A stretch of DNA of 64,000 bases, from NCBI RefSeq assembly GCF_008017535.1, contig NZ_VRUA01000002.1:364035-428034 (forward strand), given 5' to 3'. A program made the position numbers and the translations under genes. The notes under the pieces are model-generated. The model saw nothing but the letters and a program-made list of their open reading frames with translations, had not been told where the DNA came from and searched no databases. Each line of letters begins with the position of its first letter. Position 1 is the first letter of the stretch. This document shows, piece after piece, positions 44,133 through 53,542 of the stretch. The stretch is from Ottowia flava. GTDB lineage: Bacteria; Pseudomonadota; Gammaproteobacteria; Burkholderiales; Burkholderiaceae_C.

Positions 44133-45062
44133 TCAGGCGGCCTTTTTGGCGCGCGGCTCGAGTTGATCGACCCACTCGCGCGGCGCCAGCGGGAAGCCCA
44201 GGCGCTCGCGGCTTTCGTAGTAGCTCTGCGCCACCGCGCGCGCGAGGTTGCGGATACGGCCGATGTAGGCGGCGCGCTCGGTCACGCTGATGGCGCCGCG
44301 CGCGTCCAGCAGGTTGAAGGTGTGCGCCGCTTTCAGCACCTGCTCGTACGCGGGCAGCGCGAGTTGCTGCTCGATCAGGTGCTTGGCCTGCTTTTCGTGC
44401 GCGGTGAAGGCGGTGAAGAGGAAGTCGGCGTCGGAGTGCTCGAAGTTGTACGCGGACTGCTCGACCTCGTTCTGGTGGAACACGTCGCCGTAGGTCAGCT
44501 TCCGGCCGTCACCGTCCACGGTCCACACCAGGTCGTACATGTTCTCCACGCCCTGCAGGTACATGGCCAGGCGCTCGAGGCCGTAGGTGATTTCGCCCGT
44601 GGCAGGCTTGCAGTCGATGCCGCCTACCTGCTGGAAATAGGTGAACTGCGTCACCTCCATGCCGTTCAGCCAGACCTCCCAGCCCAGGCCCCAGGCGCCC
44701 AGCGTGGGGTTCTCCCAGTCGTCTTCGACGAAGCGGATGTCGTTCTTCTTCAGATCGAACCCCAGCGCTTCGAGCGAGCCCAGGTACAGGTCAAGAATAT
44801 TGGCCGGCGCGGGCTTCAGCACCACCTGGTACTGGTAGTAGTGCTGGCCCCGGTTGGGGTTTTCGCCGTAGCGGCCGTCTTTCGGGCGGCGGCTGGGTTG
44901 CACATAGGCCGCCTTCCACGGCTCAGGCCCGATGGCTCTCAGGAAAGTCGCTGTATGCGATGTGCCCGCGCCCACTTCCATGTCGTAGGGCTGCAAGAGC
45001 GCGCAGCCCTGGTCGGCCCAGTAGCTTTGAAGCTTGAGGATGATTTGTTGGAAGGTCAGCAT
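44133..45062 (-). CDS. glyQ: Glycyl-tRNA synthetase alpha subunit
   Basis: The 309-residue catalytic alpha subunit. The class II motifs are clear: [65 protein letters not shown], and [26 protein letters not shown]. Length is normal. The frame runs 69 codons further upstream without family similarity; the ATG at 45062 is used. First gene of the glyQ-glyS-gmhB-plsC run; the upstream gene is the sorting-signal protein, separated by a terminator. Confidence 0.96.
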   Translation of the reverse strand: MLTFQQIILKLQSYWADQGCALLQPYDMEVGAGTSHTATFLRAIGPEPWKAAYVQPSRRPKDGRYGENPNRGQHYYQYQVVLKPAPANILDLYLGSLEALGFDLKKNDIRFVEDDWENPTLGAWGLGWEVWLNGMEVTQFTYFQQVGGIDCKPATGEITYGLERLAMYLQGVENMYDLVWTVDGDGRKLTYGDVFHQNEVEQSAYNFEHSDADFLFTAFTAHEKQAKHLIEQQLALPAYEQVLKAAHTFNLLDARGAISVTERAAYIGRIRNLARAVAQSYYESRERLGFPLAPREWVDQLEPRAKKAA

Positions 45063-45255
45063 GTCGGACGTCAGAGAACACTGGCAACTCAGGCCATAGA
45101 CCGTTTCTGCCCAACAGAAAAGGCCGGAACTGGCCACGGATGGCCAACCCACCATTTTACCGACCGCGTCAGGCATGCTCCCCTGGCGATCAAGGCAACA
45201 ACAGCCCTCGGGTCTGCTTGAGAATGCTCCCCCAGGAGCGGGGAAAAGAGCCAAG

Positions 45256-45280
45256 AAAAAGGCTGCCACGGCAGCCTTTT
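45256..45280 (-). terminator. Rho-independent terminator downstream of the 45.3-46.0 kb gene
   Basis: AAAAAGGCTGCC and GGCAGCCTTTT form a strong stem with a very short loop. On the minus strand it is followed by TTTTTC, 20 bases after the stop of the sorting-signal protein. It separates that gene from glyQ. Confidence 0.8.
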
Positions 45281-45299
45281 GTGAGGTCGCGTCAGCGCT

Positions 45300-45986
45300 T
45301 CACGCGCGGCGACGGCGCCGCAAAGCTGCTGCCAGCACCATCAAACTACCCAGTCCACCCAATGCCCACGGCGCATTGACGGGCACGGGCGCCGGCGGCA
45401 CCACCGCGCGGCAATCGAATGTCAGGGTGACGTTGGCGGCGATACCAACAGGTCCTTCGGAGTTGTAGGCCACAAAGGTCAGGAAGTTGTTGGCATCCGG
45501 CGTCAAGGTTGCGGTCTGATTGGTGGCGCTGCCCGGCTGACCAACGAAACCCACCGGCGTCACCGGCAGCGCCGCACCAAGAGCGGCCGACTCCATGCGG
45601 TTGTCGGCCAGATAGGAATAAGTAACACGGAGGGAGGCCAGATCCACGTTGGGATCGCTTGCATCAATCTGACGCCGGAACGTGTAATTGCCATTGACCC
45701 CGCTCGCGCCATTGCCAATCCACGTGGCACCAGCCACCGTGTCCCACGCTGGATTGCCCGTCGCGGCAGCAGAGGACCATGCACCGCCAGGTGGCTGGAT
45801 CTCCCAGACACCGCCAGCCGTGCTGAGGTCAGCCGTTACCCCCGTACTGGTCGGCGTGGGGCACGCCAGCGTCACAGGCGCTACTTGAGCCATCGCGATC
45901 GAATGGACCAGCGCCATGGCGGCGAGGACACCCGTACGGCGCCAAGCGCTCCAGCGCGAATGACAGATTGAAAACCGGTATGTCAT
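45300..45986 (-). CDS. Secreted protein with C-terminal sorting signal
   Basis: A 228-residue exported protein. AAGGAGG eight bases before the ATG at 45986 fixes the start, and residues 1-33 form a signal peptide (cut near AMA-Q). The middle is beta-rich, with WEIQPPGGAWSSAA, NYTFRRQIDASDPNVDLASLRVTYSYLADNRM and LTPDANNFLTFVAYN, resembling a galactose-binding or beta-sandwich fold. The end, VPVNAPWALGGLGSLMVLAA then RRRRRA, is a tripartite sorting signal. Sits between fabB and glyQ with its own terminator. Function unknown. Confidence 0.8.
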   Translation of the reverse strand: MTYRFSICHSRWSAWRRTGVLAAMALVHSIAMAQVAPVTLACPTPTSTGVTADLSTAGGVWEIQPPGGAWSSAAATGNPAWDTVAGATWIGNGASGVNGNYTFRRQIDASDPNVDLASLRVTYSYLADNRMESAALGAALPVTPVGFVGQPGSATNQTATLTPDANNFLTFVAYNSEGPVGIAANVTLTFDCRAVVPPAPVPVNAPWALGGLGSLMVLAAALRRRRRA

Positions 45987-46179
45987 GGGCAATTCCTCCT
46001 TGTGCTGAACCCCCAGGCACTCCCTTATGCCTGTTTAGGTTTGCCTCATTCCGGTAGAGGTATAGCGCAAAGGACGATCGCCCGCACCCCCCAAAATAAG
46101 GGGAAATGGGAGATGAATCCGAGAATTCAGCAAAAATACACAGGGCCGCCCACGCTGGGCCCCGGGGCGCTGGAACGTG

Positions 46180-47403
46180 TCAGGCGCCGTCCCAGCGGCG
46201 CAGCACCAGGCTGGCGTTGGTGCCACCAAAGCCGAAGCTGTTGGACAGCACCTGGCGCAGATCGGCGTCGCGCGTGGCCGTGACCAATGGCAGGTCGCCC
46301 ACGGCCGCGTCGGGCGAGTCGACGTTGGCCGAACCGGCGATGAAACCCTTTTGCAGCATCAGCAGACAGTAGATCGCCTCTTGCACGCCAGTGGCGCCCA
46401 GCGAATGGCCGGTGAGCGACTTGGTGGACGAGAACGGCGGCACCTTGCCGTCGCCAAACACGGTACGCATCGCCTTCAGCTCGGGCACGTCGCCCACGGG
46501 CGTGGAGGTGCCGTGGGTGTTGATGTAGTCGATGGGCCCTTCCAAGCCTTCGATGGCTTGGCGCATGCAGGCCACGGCGCCGTCGCCCGAGGGCGCGACC
46601 ATGTCCGCGCCGTCGCTGGTGGCGCCAAAGCCGACCACTTCGCCCAGGATGCTGGCGCCGCGCGCCTGCGCGTGTTCCAACGACTCCAGCACCACGGCCC
46701 CGCCACCGCCGGCGATGACGAAGCCGTCGCGGTCGGCGTCATACGCCCGCGAAGCGCGGGTCGGGTCGTCGTTGCGCTTGCTCGACATGGCGCCCATGCC
46801 GTCGAACAGCAGCGCCATGCCCCAGGACAGCTCTTCACCACCACCGGCGAACATCACGTCCTGCATGCCCCAGGCGATTTGCTGTGCGGCCGACCCGATG
46901 CAATGCGCCGAGGTGCTGCACGCCGAGGTGATGGAGTAGTTGATGCCCTTGATGGCGAAGTGCGTGGACAGGCAGGCCGAGACGGTGCTGCTCATGCAGC
47001 GCGTGACCTGGTAGGGGCCGACGCGGCGGATGCCCTTGCTGCGCAGCGTGTCGGCGGCTTCGATCTGGTTGGCGGGCGAACCACCGCCCGAGCCCATGAT
47101 CAGCCCGGTGCGCGGGTGCGACACCTGCTCGGGCGTCAGTCCCGCCTGGGCGATGGCGTCCGCCAGGGCAACGTGGGCATATGCCGCGGCATCCCCCATG
47201 AAGCGCAGTTGCTTGCGGTCAAGGCGCGCCTCCAGATCGATCTGCGGACGGCCGGCTACCTGGCTGCGCAGGCCCATCTCAGCGAAATCGGGCGCCGCAC
47301 TGATGCCCGACCTGCCTTCGCGCAGCGCGCTTTCAACGGTCTGCAGGTCGTTGCCGATGCATGACACGATGCCCGCACCGGTGACCACCACGCGGCGTTT
47401 CAT
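46180..47403 (-). CDS. fabB: 3-oxoacyl-ACP synthase I (FabB)
   Basis: A 407-residue beta-ketoacyl-ACP synthase that elongates acyl-ACPs and is required for unsaturated fatty acids. The acyl-accepting Cys is C162 in [12 protein letters not shown]; the His residues are in [11 protein letters not shown] and SLTGHSLGA; the end [14 protein letters not shown] is typical. The start [14 protein letters not shown] fits. It overlaps fabA by four bases, the classic fabA-fabB pair for anaerobic-type unsaturated fatty-acid synthesis. Confidence 0.95.
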   Translation of the reverse strand: MKRRVVVTGAGIVSCIGNDLQTVESALREGRSGISAAPDFAEMGLRSQVAGRPQIDLEARLDRKQLRFMGDAAAYAHVALADAIAQAGLTPEQVSHPRTGLIMGSGGGSPANQIEAADTLRSKGIRRVGPYQVTRCMSSTVSACLSTHFAIKGINYSITSACSTSAHCIGSAAQQIAWGMQDVMFAGGGEELSWGMALLFDGMGAMSSKRNDDPTRASRAYDADRDGFVIAGGGGAVVLESLEHAQARGASILGEVVGFGATSDGADMVAPSGDGAVACMRQAIEGLEGPIDYINTHGTSTPVGDVPELKAMRTVFGDGKVPPFSSTKSLTGHSLGATGVQEAIYCLLMLQKGFIAGSANVDSPDAAVGDLPLVTATRDADLRQVLSNSFGFGGTNASLVLRRWDGA

Positions 47404-47936
47404 GATGTGCCGCCCTCCGGCGCCTGCACTGCCGCCGCGTCCTTGCCGAAAAGGCCCACCCGCAAATCGCTCGCCACGTAGATCTCCTTGCCGTCGGCCA
47501 ACAGGCGGGCATCGCCGATGGCCATGGTCAGCTTGCGTTTGATCACCCGCTTGATATCAATCTCGTATGTCACCCGTTTGACGTCTGGCCCGACTTCGCC
47601 GGTGAACTTCACCTCGCCCGCGCCCAAGGCGCGGCCGCGACCGGGCAGACGCAACCAGGTCAGGTAGAAGCCAATCAGTTGCCACATGGCATCCAGGCCC
47701 AGGCAGCCGGGCATGACCGGGTCACCCTGGAAGTGGCAGTCGAAGAACCAGAGATCAGGCTTGATGTCCAGCTCGGCCACCACGCGCCCAAGACCATGCG
47801 CGCCGCCGTCCTCGTCAATGTGCGTGATGCGATCGAACATCAGCATGGGCGGCAGCGGCAGCCGCCCGCTGTCGGGCCCGAACAACCGGCCTTCGCCGGA
47901 CGCGATCAATTCTTCGTAGGAAAAGGATTCAGCCAT
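47400..47936 (-). CDS. fabA: 3-hydroxydecanoyl-ACP dehydratase/isomerase (FabA)
   Basis: A 178-residue hotdog enzyme that dehydrates 3-hydroxydecanoyl-ACP and isomerises trans-2 to cis-3-decenoyl-ACP. The active site His is H68 and Asp is D82 in [30 protein letters not shown] and [14 protein letters not shown] are family parts. Length is normal (about 172). Its stop overlaps the fabB start. It lies 54 bases after lnt on the same strand. Confidence 0.95.
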   Translation of the reverse strand: MAESFSYEELIASGEGRLFGPDSGRLPLPPMLMFDRITHIDEDGGAHGLGRVVAELDIKPDLWFFDCHFQGDPVMPGCLGLDAMWQLIGFYLTWLRLPGRGRALGAGEVKFTGEVGPDVKRVTYEIDIKRVIKRKLTMAIGDARLLADGKEIYVASDLRVGLFGKDAAAVQAPEGGTS

Positions 47937-47990
47937 GGGCTCAATTGTGCCTTGCCGGGCGCGGCGGGCGGCGCCGCCCGGTTGCCGCCT

Positions 47991-49580
47991 TCAGACACGG
48001 GCGCGGCGCAGCATCAGCGCAGACACAACCACCGCCAGGGCACAGCCGATCCACAACGGCCAGAGCCCAGCCACGGCGGCCCAGCGAGCGAACGGGGTGA
48101 TGGTCGTGCGGCCTTCGAATTGCCCCTGCAACACCCCGCGCGTGAGCCGCGGCAGACTGTAGGTGACCGCGCCATGGTGGTCGATGATCGCGGTGGCGCC
48201 GGTGTTGGTGGCGCGCAGCATCGGGCGCTCGAACTCCAGCGAACGCATTCGGCTGATGGACAAGTGCTGGTCGATCGCGACGGAATCACCGAACCAGCCA
48301 ATGTTGCTGACGTTGACGAACGCCGTGGGTGCGCGTGCCGGCTCGACAAAGCGCGCGGCCAGCTCCTCGCCGAACAAGTCTTCATAGCAGACGTTGGGCG
48401 CCAGCCGCTGGCCTTGCCAGGCAAAGGAAGGCTGTCCGACGGCACCGCGCGCGAAATCGCCCAGCGGGATGTTCATCATTTCAGTGAACCAGCGAAACAG
48501 CGGCGGAATGAATTCCCCAAAAGGCACCAGATGGTGCTTGTCGTACCGGTACGCTGCCGACTGGCCCGGCGCCAACCCCACCACAGAATTGGTGTAGCCG
48601 ACTTCCATGTCCCCCAGCGGAATGCCCACGAGCGCCGCCTGCCCCGGACGCTGGTAGCGCGCCACCAGACTGTCCCAGTAGCCATCGGGCAACTGGCGCG
48701 GCAACAAGGGCACCGCGGTTTCCGGCCCGACGATGAGCGGCGCCTGGTTGGCCTGCAGTTGCTCGCCGTACCAGCGCAGCGAATCGGCAATGCCACGGCC
48801 CGGCACGAATTTCTCGTCCTGCGGGATATTGCCCTGCATCAGCGCCACGTCCGAGCGCAAATCCGACTCGAGGGCGTCCAAATCGTGCGTGCGCCAAGTC
48901 GACAAGCCGACCCCCAACAACAACACCAGGGCCACGCCGATCAGCGTGGGTGCGCGCCGCCAAGGTATGCGTCCGGCCAGCGCGAGCATGGCGGCCAGCG
49001 CAGCGGCCACAAAGCCCAGACCATAGACGCCGATATAGCGCGGCAGGAACGCCAGCAACCCGTCGACGTGCGCATAGCCGCCGGCACCCCAGGGAAAGCC
49101 GGTCAACCAGGTCCCCCTGGCCAGCTCGGCCAGCGTCCACAAGGCGGCGAACAGCAGTACTGCAGCCAGCGGCCGCCGAGACAGGCCGCGCGCCGAAACC
49201 AAGGCGGCGAAAGCGCCGCAGGCAGCTCCGTAGTAAAGGGCCAGAAAACCCGCCAGCGCCAACACCGCCAGAACCGCCAGAACCGGGTTGAGCCCACCGT
49301 AGGTGTGCATCGAGATGAACAGCCACCAGAACGTGCCCGTCAACCAGCCCAGGCCAAACAGCCAACCCGTCAGCAGCGCACGTAGCCAGAGGCGCCGCCG
49401 TCGGACCTCCTTCGCTGCGTCGGCCACGCCTTCAACCAACAGCGCCACCAGCGCCGCCAGACTGAGAATCTGCAGCCAGCCATGCGTCTGGCCTGTCCAG
49501 ATATCGCCAATGGATTGAGACTGTGCCCAGCCCGCGACCAGCGCGGACAGGGCGGCGGCCCATCCCCGGGCAAAGCGCAT
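47991..49580 (-). CDS. lnt: Apolipoprotein N-acyltransferase (Lnt)
   Basis: A 529-residue inner-membrane enzyme that adds the third acyl chain to lipoproteins. Six or so N-terminal helices are followed by a nitrilase-like domain. Its Glu-Lys-Cys triad is seen in VGPETAVPLLP, YDKHHLVPFGEF and PNVCYEDLFGE. TRGTWLTGFPWGAGGYAHVDG is the family segment. It follows corC by 13 bases, the usual corC-lnt pair. Confidence 0.94.
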   Translation of the reverse strand: MRFARGWAAALSALVAGWAQSQSIGDIWTGQTHGWLQILSLAALVALLVEGVADAAKEVRRRRLWLRALLTGWLFGLGWLTGTFWWLFISMHTYGGLNPVLAVLAVLALAGFLALYYGAACGAFAALVSARGLSRRPLAAVLLFAALWTLAELARGTWLTGFPWGAGGYAHVDGLLAFLPRYIGVYGLGFVAAALAAMLALAGRIPWRRAPTLIGVALVLLLGVGLSTWRTHDLDALESDLRSDVALMQGNIPQDEKFVPGRGIADSLRWYGEQLQANQAPLIVGPETAVPLLPRQLPDGYWDSLVARYQRPGQAALVGIPLGDMEVGYTNSVVGLAPGQSAAYRYDKHHLVPFGEFIPPLFRWFTEMMNIPLGDFARGAVGQPSFAWQGQRLAPNVCYEDLFGEELAARFVEPARAPTAFVNVSNIGWFGDSVAIDQHLSISRMRSLEFERPMLRATNTGATAIIDHHGAVTYSLPRLTRGVLQGQFEGRTTITPFARWAAVAGLWPLWIGCALAVVVSALMLRRARV

Positions 49581-49593
49581 GTCGCGGCGGCGC

Positions 49594-50487
49594 TCAGTCC
49601 TGCCCGTGCGACGGCAGGCGCGACACCTTGAACCAGCGCACGGCGCCGCCCTTGGTGTGCAGGGTCAGGAATTCCAGCCCGCCAAAGCTGTGGCGCTCCC
49701 CGCGCTTGGGCACGTGGCCCATACGGTGCGCAATCAGGCCGCCGATGGTGTCGAAATCGACATCCAGGTCGCCGTCCGGCTCCGGGTCCAGCTCGACGCC
49801 GAATTGCTCTTCCACCCGCTCCAGCGGTGTATCGCCGGCCACGCGCCAGGTGTTGTCGGCCAGCGCGAAGATGTCGCCGTCGTCGCCATCAATATCGAAC
49901 TCGTCCTCGATCTCACCGACGATCTGCTCCAGCACGTCCTCGATGGTGATCAGCCCCGCCGTGCGGCCGAATTCGTCGACCACGATGGCCAGGTGGTTGC
50001 GGTTGACCCGAAACGCGCGCAGCAGATCGTTCAGGCCCTTGCTTTCCGGCACGAAGTAGGCCGGGCGGACCAGCGTGCGCACGTTGAGTTCGGGTGCGCG
50101 CTGCAGCTTGAGCAGGTCCTTGGCCAGCAGGATGCCGATGATGTTTTCGCGCTCGCCCTGGTACACCGGAAAGCGCGAGTGCGCGGTGTTGATCACGTAG
50201 TGCAGCAACGCTTCATACGGCGCGTCGATGTCCAGCAGATCCATGCGGGGCGCGGCGACCATCGCGTCGCCGGCGCTCATGTCGGCCAGGCGAATCACGC
50301 CCTCCAGCATGATGCGGCTTTCCGCGTCGATGAGCTCCTTGTCCTCGGCCTCGGCCAGGGTCTCGATCAGCTCATCGGTCGAGTCGGGGCCCGGCTTGAT
50401 GAATTCGACCAGTTTTTGAAACAGGCTGCGCTTGTCTTCGCGCTCGAAGGCGCGTTCAGAAGAGCGCGCAGGGTGGGGGTCAGCCAC
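49594..50487 (-). CDS. corC: CorC/HlyC-family protein (CBS domain, transporter-associated)
   Basis: A 297-residue soluble protein with a pair of CBS domains (about residues 65-190; VAAPRMDLLDI, SRFPVYQGERENIIGILLAKDLL, LAIVVDEFGRTAGLITIEDVLEQIVGEIEDEFD) and a CorC_HlyC C-terminal domain (GDIFALADNTWRVAGDTPLERV). In E. coli ybeX/corC is linked to Mg/Co efflux and ribosome metabolism. Start is taken at GTG 50487 (MADPHPARSSER), because the frame start further upstream is a TTG. Operon with lnt. Confidence 0.9.
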   Translation of the reverse strand: MADPHPARSSERAFEREDKRSLFQKLVEFIKPGPDSTDELIETLAEAEDKELIDAESRIMLEGVIRLADMSAGDAMVAAPRMDLLDIDAPYEALLHYVINTAHSRFPVYQGERENIIGILLAKDLLKLQRAPELNVRTLVRPAYFVPESKGLNDLLRAFRVNRNHLAIVVDEFGRTAGLITIEDVLEQIVGEIEDEFDIDGDDGDIFALADNTWRVAGDTPLERVEEQFGVELDPEPDGDLDVDFDTIGGLIAHRMGHVPKRGERHSFGGLEFLTLHTKGGAVRWFKVSRLPSHGQD

Positions 50488-50610
50488 GGTCGTTTTGCAG
50501 GATTGCGGTAGTTGGCAAGGGATCAAGGATAGCGGAACTGGATGTCATTCATCCATTGCCGCCATCCCTGATACATGCGCGGCCGGGCCGGCGCCGTCAG
50601 CACGGCAGCC

Positions 50611-51312
50611 TCAGGTGCCCGTGCGGTGGGCGTTGTCGCGCACGGCTTCGCGCACTTCCTGGGCGGTCGCGACCAGCTCGCGCAGGTGACGCCCTTCGGC
50701 CTTCAGCCAGTAGTCGACCTGACCGACTTGCCCGGCCAGCAGCTCGCTCACGCGCGACTTGAACGTGGCTTCGGGCAGCTTCAGGTGGGCTTCGCTTTCG
50801 CTGCCCGAACGCTCCACCACCGCACCGGCCTTGCGGGCAATTTTCAGCATGGCCGTGTTTTCGCTCAGCGCGTGGATGTACAGCGTCTTCACGCCGTCGT
50901 TCACGGCGTGGATGGCTGCGCGGTCGAACAGGCGCGAGCCGTAGCCGCGCCCGCGGGCGTGCGGCGCCACCGACACGCCAAACTCGGCGAAGCCGGCCGT
51001 GGCGAAGTCCTGCGGGTAGGCCAGGTGCGCCATGGCGATCAGTTCGAGCTTGCGGTTGAAGATGCCGAACACCTGGTCGCGCTCGAAGTTCAGCTTGTCG
51101 ACGTAGTTCTGGATCTGCCGGTCGTTGGCGGCATAGCCGAAACGCAGGTAGCGGTCGCGCTCGCCCAGGCCCAGCAGGTGCTGGGCGACCTGGTCGCGGT
51201 AGCGCGCGCCGATCTCGCGGATCGGCACGATGGCCGACGACTTCGCAGTCGAAGCCGTGGGGCTGGGGGCCGCCGGGCTGTCCGACGGACGTGGGTCAAT
51301 ACGAGGTTCCAT
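50611..51312 (-). CDS. GNAT-family N-acetyltransferase
   Basis: A 233-residue GNAT protein. The acetyl-CoA loop is the R-G-x-G-x-G/A motif in APHARGRGYGSRLFDRA, and the preceding strands AEFGVSVA and the final strand region YIHALSENTAMLKIARKAG match the fold. RYLRFGYAANDRQIQNYVD near the start is found in Comamonadaceae GNAT proteins of unknown substrate. The first 25 residues are Pro/Ser-rich and variable. It follows corC in the same direction but lies upstream of it by about 120 bases. Confidence 0.82.
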   Translation of the reverse strand: MEPRIDPRPSDSPAAPSPTASTAKSSAIVPIREIGARYRDQVAQHLLGLGERDRYLRFGYAANDRQIQNYVDKLNFERDQVFGIFNRKLELIAMAHLAYPQDFATAGFAEFGVSVAPHARGRGYGSRLFDRAAIHAVNDGVKTLYIHALSENTAMLKIARKAGAVVERSGSESEAHLKLPEATFKSRVSELLAGQVGQVDYWLKAEGRHLRELVATAQEVREAVRDNAHRTGT

Positions 51313-51469
51313 GGCGTCAGATGTTAGGGCGCAGTTGTAGAGTTGCTACTCCAAAGTGCTACTTTTGCTGCATTGCACCATGATAGGCGTGCTTTTGCCA
51401 CAGCGCCAGCCTCATGTACGCCGCCCCGGTGCCCCACACACAACAGATGCAACGCTGGAACTTACTCAC

Positions 51470-51530
51470 TTATTCATAGCTGCTTGCGCAATACAGTAGC
51501 CGGCTAGGTGCTAATTTCACCCGGAAATTG
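51470..51530 (+). repeat. Dispersed intergenic repeat copy
   Basis: TTATTCATAGCTGCTTGCGCA, then AGTAGCCGGCTAGGTGCTAA and TTTCACCC. It overlaps the end of the Lrp-family gene. Confidence 0.8.
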
Positions 51531-52005
51531 GCAGTGCGGTCGTGGCCTTGACGCGGTCCATCACGAAGCTGGTCTTGCAGTCCTGGACCGCCGGGTGGCG
51601 CAACAAGGTATCCATCATGAAACGTGAGTACGCACTCATGTCCTGCAGCACCAGGCGCAACAAGAAATCCATTTCCCCCGTCAGGGCCGTGCATTCCACC
51701 ACCTCCGGCCACGCCTGCACGCTGGCGCGGAATTCGTCCATGGGATTGCGCTTGTTGCCGTCGGACCGCTTCTCAAGCCGGACATTGACATACGCCATAA
51801 GGCCTAGCCCCAGCGCTTCGGGCCTCAGCAGGGCCACGTAACGGTCAACGATGCCCGCGTCCTCCAGTTTTTTGATGCGGCGCAGCACAGCGCTGGCGGA
51901 CAGCCCAATCGCCTCGCCCATGGACTCGCAGGTTTCCCGGCCGTTGACCTGCAAACGGCGCAGGATGGCCCGGTCAAGCCGGTCCAGTGCGTCAGCGTCT
52001 TCCAT
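51517..52005 (-). CDS. Lrp/AsnC-family transcriptional regulator
   Basis: A 162-residue regulator with an N-terminal winged HTH (residues 8-62; LDRAILRRLQVNGRETCESMGEAIGLSASAVLRRIKKLEDAGIVDRY) and a C-terminal RAM/AsnC ligand-binding domain (VVECTALTGEMDFLLRLVLQDMSAY). Start ATG 52005 is used; a GTG three bases upstream also fits. It is divergent from hppD, and two perfect 12-bp inverted copies lie in between, so it probably controls hppD and itself in response to an aromatic amino acid. Confidence 0.88.
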   Translation of the reverse strand: MEDADALDRLDRAILRRLQVNGRETCESMGEAIGLSASAVLRRIKKLEDAGIVDRYVALLRPEALGLGLMAYVNVRLEKRSDGNKRNPMDEFRASVQAWPEVVECTALTGEMDFLLRLVLQDMSAYSRFMMDTLLRHPAVQDCKTSFVMDRVKATTALPISG

Positions 52006-52025
52006 CACGCAATTTTATGCTGCTA

Positions 52026-52097
52026 TTGCGCTGATTGGCGCTGTTTACGTCATGAACTTGTCTTCTGACGCATTTTTCGTGCGCTCAATCAGCGCAA
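52026..52097. promoter_or_regulatory. Inverted 12-bp repeats between lrp-like gene and hppD
   Basis: TTGCGCTGATTG (52026-52037) is matched exactly by its reverse complement CAATCAGCGCAA (52086-52097), 48 bases apart. Lrp-family octamers often bind two or more spaced sites, so this is a likely operator for the adjacent regulator. Confidence 0.6.
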
Positions 52098-52215
52098 GCC
52101 GCACGATCTCTGTCCGACCCGCCCACCGGAAGCCGCCAAACGCTGGAAAGCGTCAACCCCTTCGGCCTACAGTGACGGGCTTGATGTCGATCAACGCCGA
52201 CCACGGAGACAAGGC

Positions 52216-53373
52216 ATGACCACCAACGCATCCCCCACGACCCTGACCGCCCAAGCCGGCACCACTTGGGACAACCCCATGGGCACGGACGGTTTTGAAT
52301 TCATCGAATACGCGGCACCCGACCCCAAGGCGATGGGCGAGCTGTTCGAACGCATGGGCTTTACCGCCGTGGCCAAGCACCGCCACAAGGACGTGACGCT
52401 GTACCGTCAGGGCGAGGTCAACTTCATCGTCAATGCGGAGCCCGACAGCTTTGCTCAGCGCTTTGCGCGCCTGCACGGCCCCAGCATCTGCGCCATCGCC
52501 TTCCGCGTGCAGGACGCCAAGGCTGCGTACGAACGCGCCATTCAATTGGGCGCCTGGGGCTACGCTGAAACGGCCGGCCCGGGCGAGCTGAACATCCCGG
52601 CCATCAAGGGCATCGGCGATTCGATCATCTACCTGATCGACCGCTGGCGCGGCAAGAACGGGGCGCAGGAAGGCGACATCGGCAACATCGGCTTCTACGA
52701 CGTCGACTTCGAGCCTCTGCCCGGCGTGAGCGGCAGCGCCGCCGTCAGCCCCGAGGGTTTTGGCATGACGGTGATCGACCACCTGACGCACAACGTGCAC
52801 AAGGGCCGCATGGACGAATGGGCCAGCTTCTACGAGCGCCTGTTCAACTTCCGCGAAGTGCGCTACTTCGACATCGAAGGCCAGGCCACGGGCGTGAAGA
52901 GCAAGGCGATGACCAGCCCGTGCGGCAAGATCCGCATCCCGATCAACGAAGAGGGCAACGACCAGAAGGGCCAGATCCAGGAGTACCTGGACAGCTACCG
53001 CGGCGAAGGCGTGCAGCACATCGCCATGGCGACCAAGAATCTGTACGAAACGGTAGACGCGCTGCAGATGGCCGGCGTGCGCCTGCTGAACACCAGCGAA
53101 ACGTACTACGAGCTGCTGCCGGGGCGCATCCCCAACCTGCAGGAGCCGATCGGCGAGCTGCAGTCGCGCAACATCCTGGTCGACGGTGCCGAGGGTGAAC
53201 TGCTGCTGCAGATCTTCAGCGAAAACCAGCTCGGCCCGGTCTTCTTCGAGTTCATCCAGCGCAAGGGCAACGAAGGCTTTGGCGAAGGCAACTTCAAGGC
53301 CTTGTTCGAGACCATGGAGCTGGACCAGATGCGCCGCGGCGTGCTGGCGGCCCCGGCCGAAGCCAAGGACTGA
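52216..53373 (+). CDS. hppD: 4-hydroxyphenylpyruvate dioxygenase
   Basis: A 385-residue Fe(II) enzyme converting 4-hydroxyphenylpyruvate to homogentisate in tyrosine catabolism. The three iron ligands are H189 (VIDHLTHNV), H268 (VQHIAMATK) and E345 (VFFEFIQRKG). The vicinal-oxygen-chelate repeats and the FSENQLGPVFFEFIQRKGN C-terminal region are intact. Length is normal. No hmgA or fah is adjacent. Divergent from the Lrp-type regulator. Confidence 0.95.
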   Translation: MTTNASPTTLTAQAGTTWDNPMGTDGFEFIEYAAPDPKAMGELFERMGFTAVAKHRHKDVTLYRQGEVNFIVNAEPDSFAQRFARLHGPSICAIAFRVQDAKAAYERAIQLGAWGYAETAGPGELNIPAIKGIGDSIIYLIDRWRGKNGAQEGDIGNIGFYDVDFEPLPGVSGSAAVSPEGFGMTVIDHLTHNVHKGRMDEWASFYERLFNFREVRYFDIEGQATGVKSKAMTSPCGKIRIPINEEGNDQKGQIQEYLDSYRGEGVQHIAMATKNLYETVDALQMAGVRLLNTSETYYELLPGRIPNLQEPIGELQSRNILVDGAEGELLLQIFSENQLGPVFFEFIQRKGNEGFGEGNFKALFETMELDQMRRGVLAAPAEAKD

Positions 53374-53431
53374 AAGGGACAAACCCTCCGTCGCGCGATC
53401 CGTACGCTCGACCGACCGGCCGGCCTCGGGG

Positions 53432-53500
53432 ATTGATAAGAAATCAGGCTCCAGCCCTACAACCACCTGCGCAAACAGCTATTGTTTTTATAGTGAGCAG
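53432..53500 (-). repeat. Dispersed intergenic repeat copy
   Basis: Minus-strand reading: AAACAATAGCTGTTTGCGCAG, then GTGGTTGTAGGGCTGGAGCC and TGATTTCTTATCAATCC. A near-consensus copy between hppD and the HIT gene. Confidence 0.87.
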
Positions 53501-53542
53501 CGGCTGCGTTGCGCCCCGCGCCGAGTGCGCTAAAGCAGCGTG

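Noticed and set aside
42696..45221. Long 841-codon plus-strand open frame
   Set aside because: It is antisense to glyS and glyQ, which are clearly recognised; the translation is Gln/His/Arg-rich with no family likeness, typical of a shadow frame in GC-rich DNA.
47965..47980. 16-bp GC-only palindrome between lnt and fabA
   Set aside because: It has no T-run, so it is not a standard terminator, and such palindromes are common in GC-rich DNA; no role could be supported.
47679..49385. 568-codon plus-strand open frame antisense to lnt and fabA
   Set aside because: No recognisable domain, biased Gln/Arg/His composition, and both opposite genes have complete active sites.
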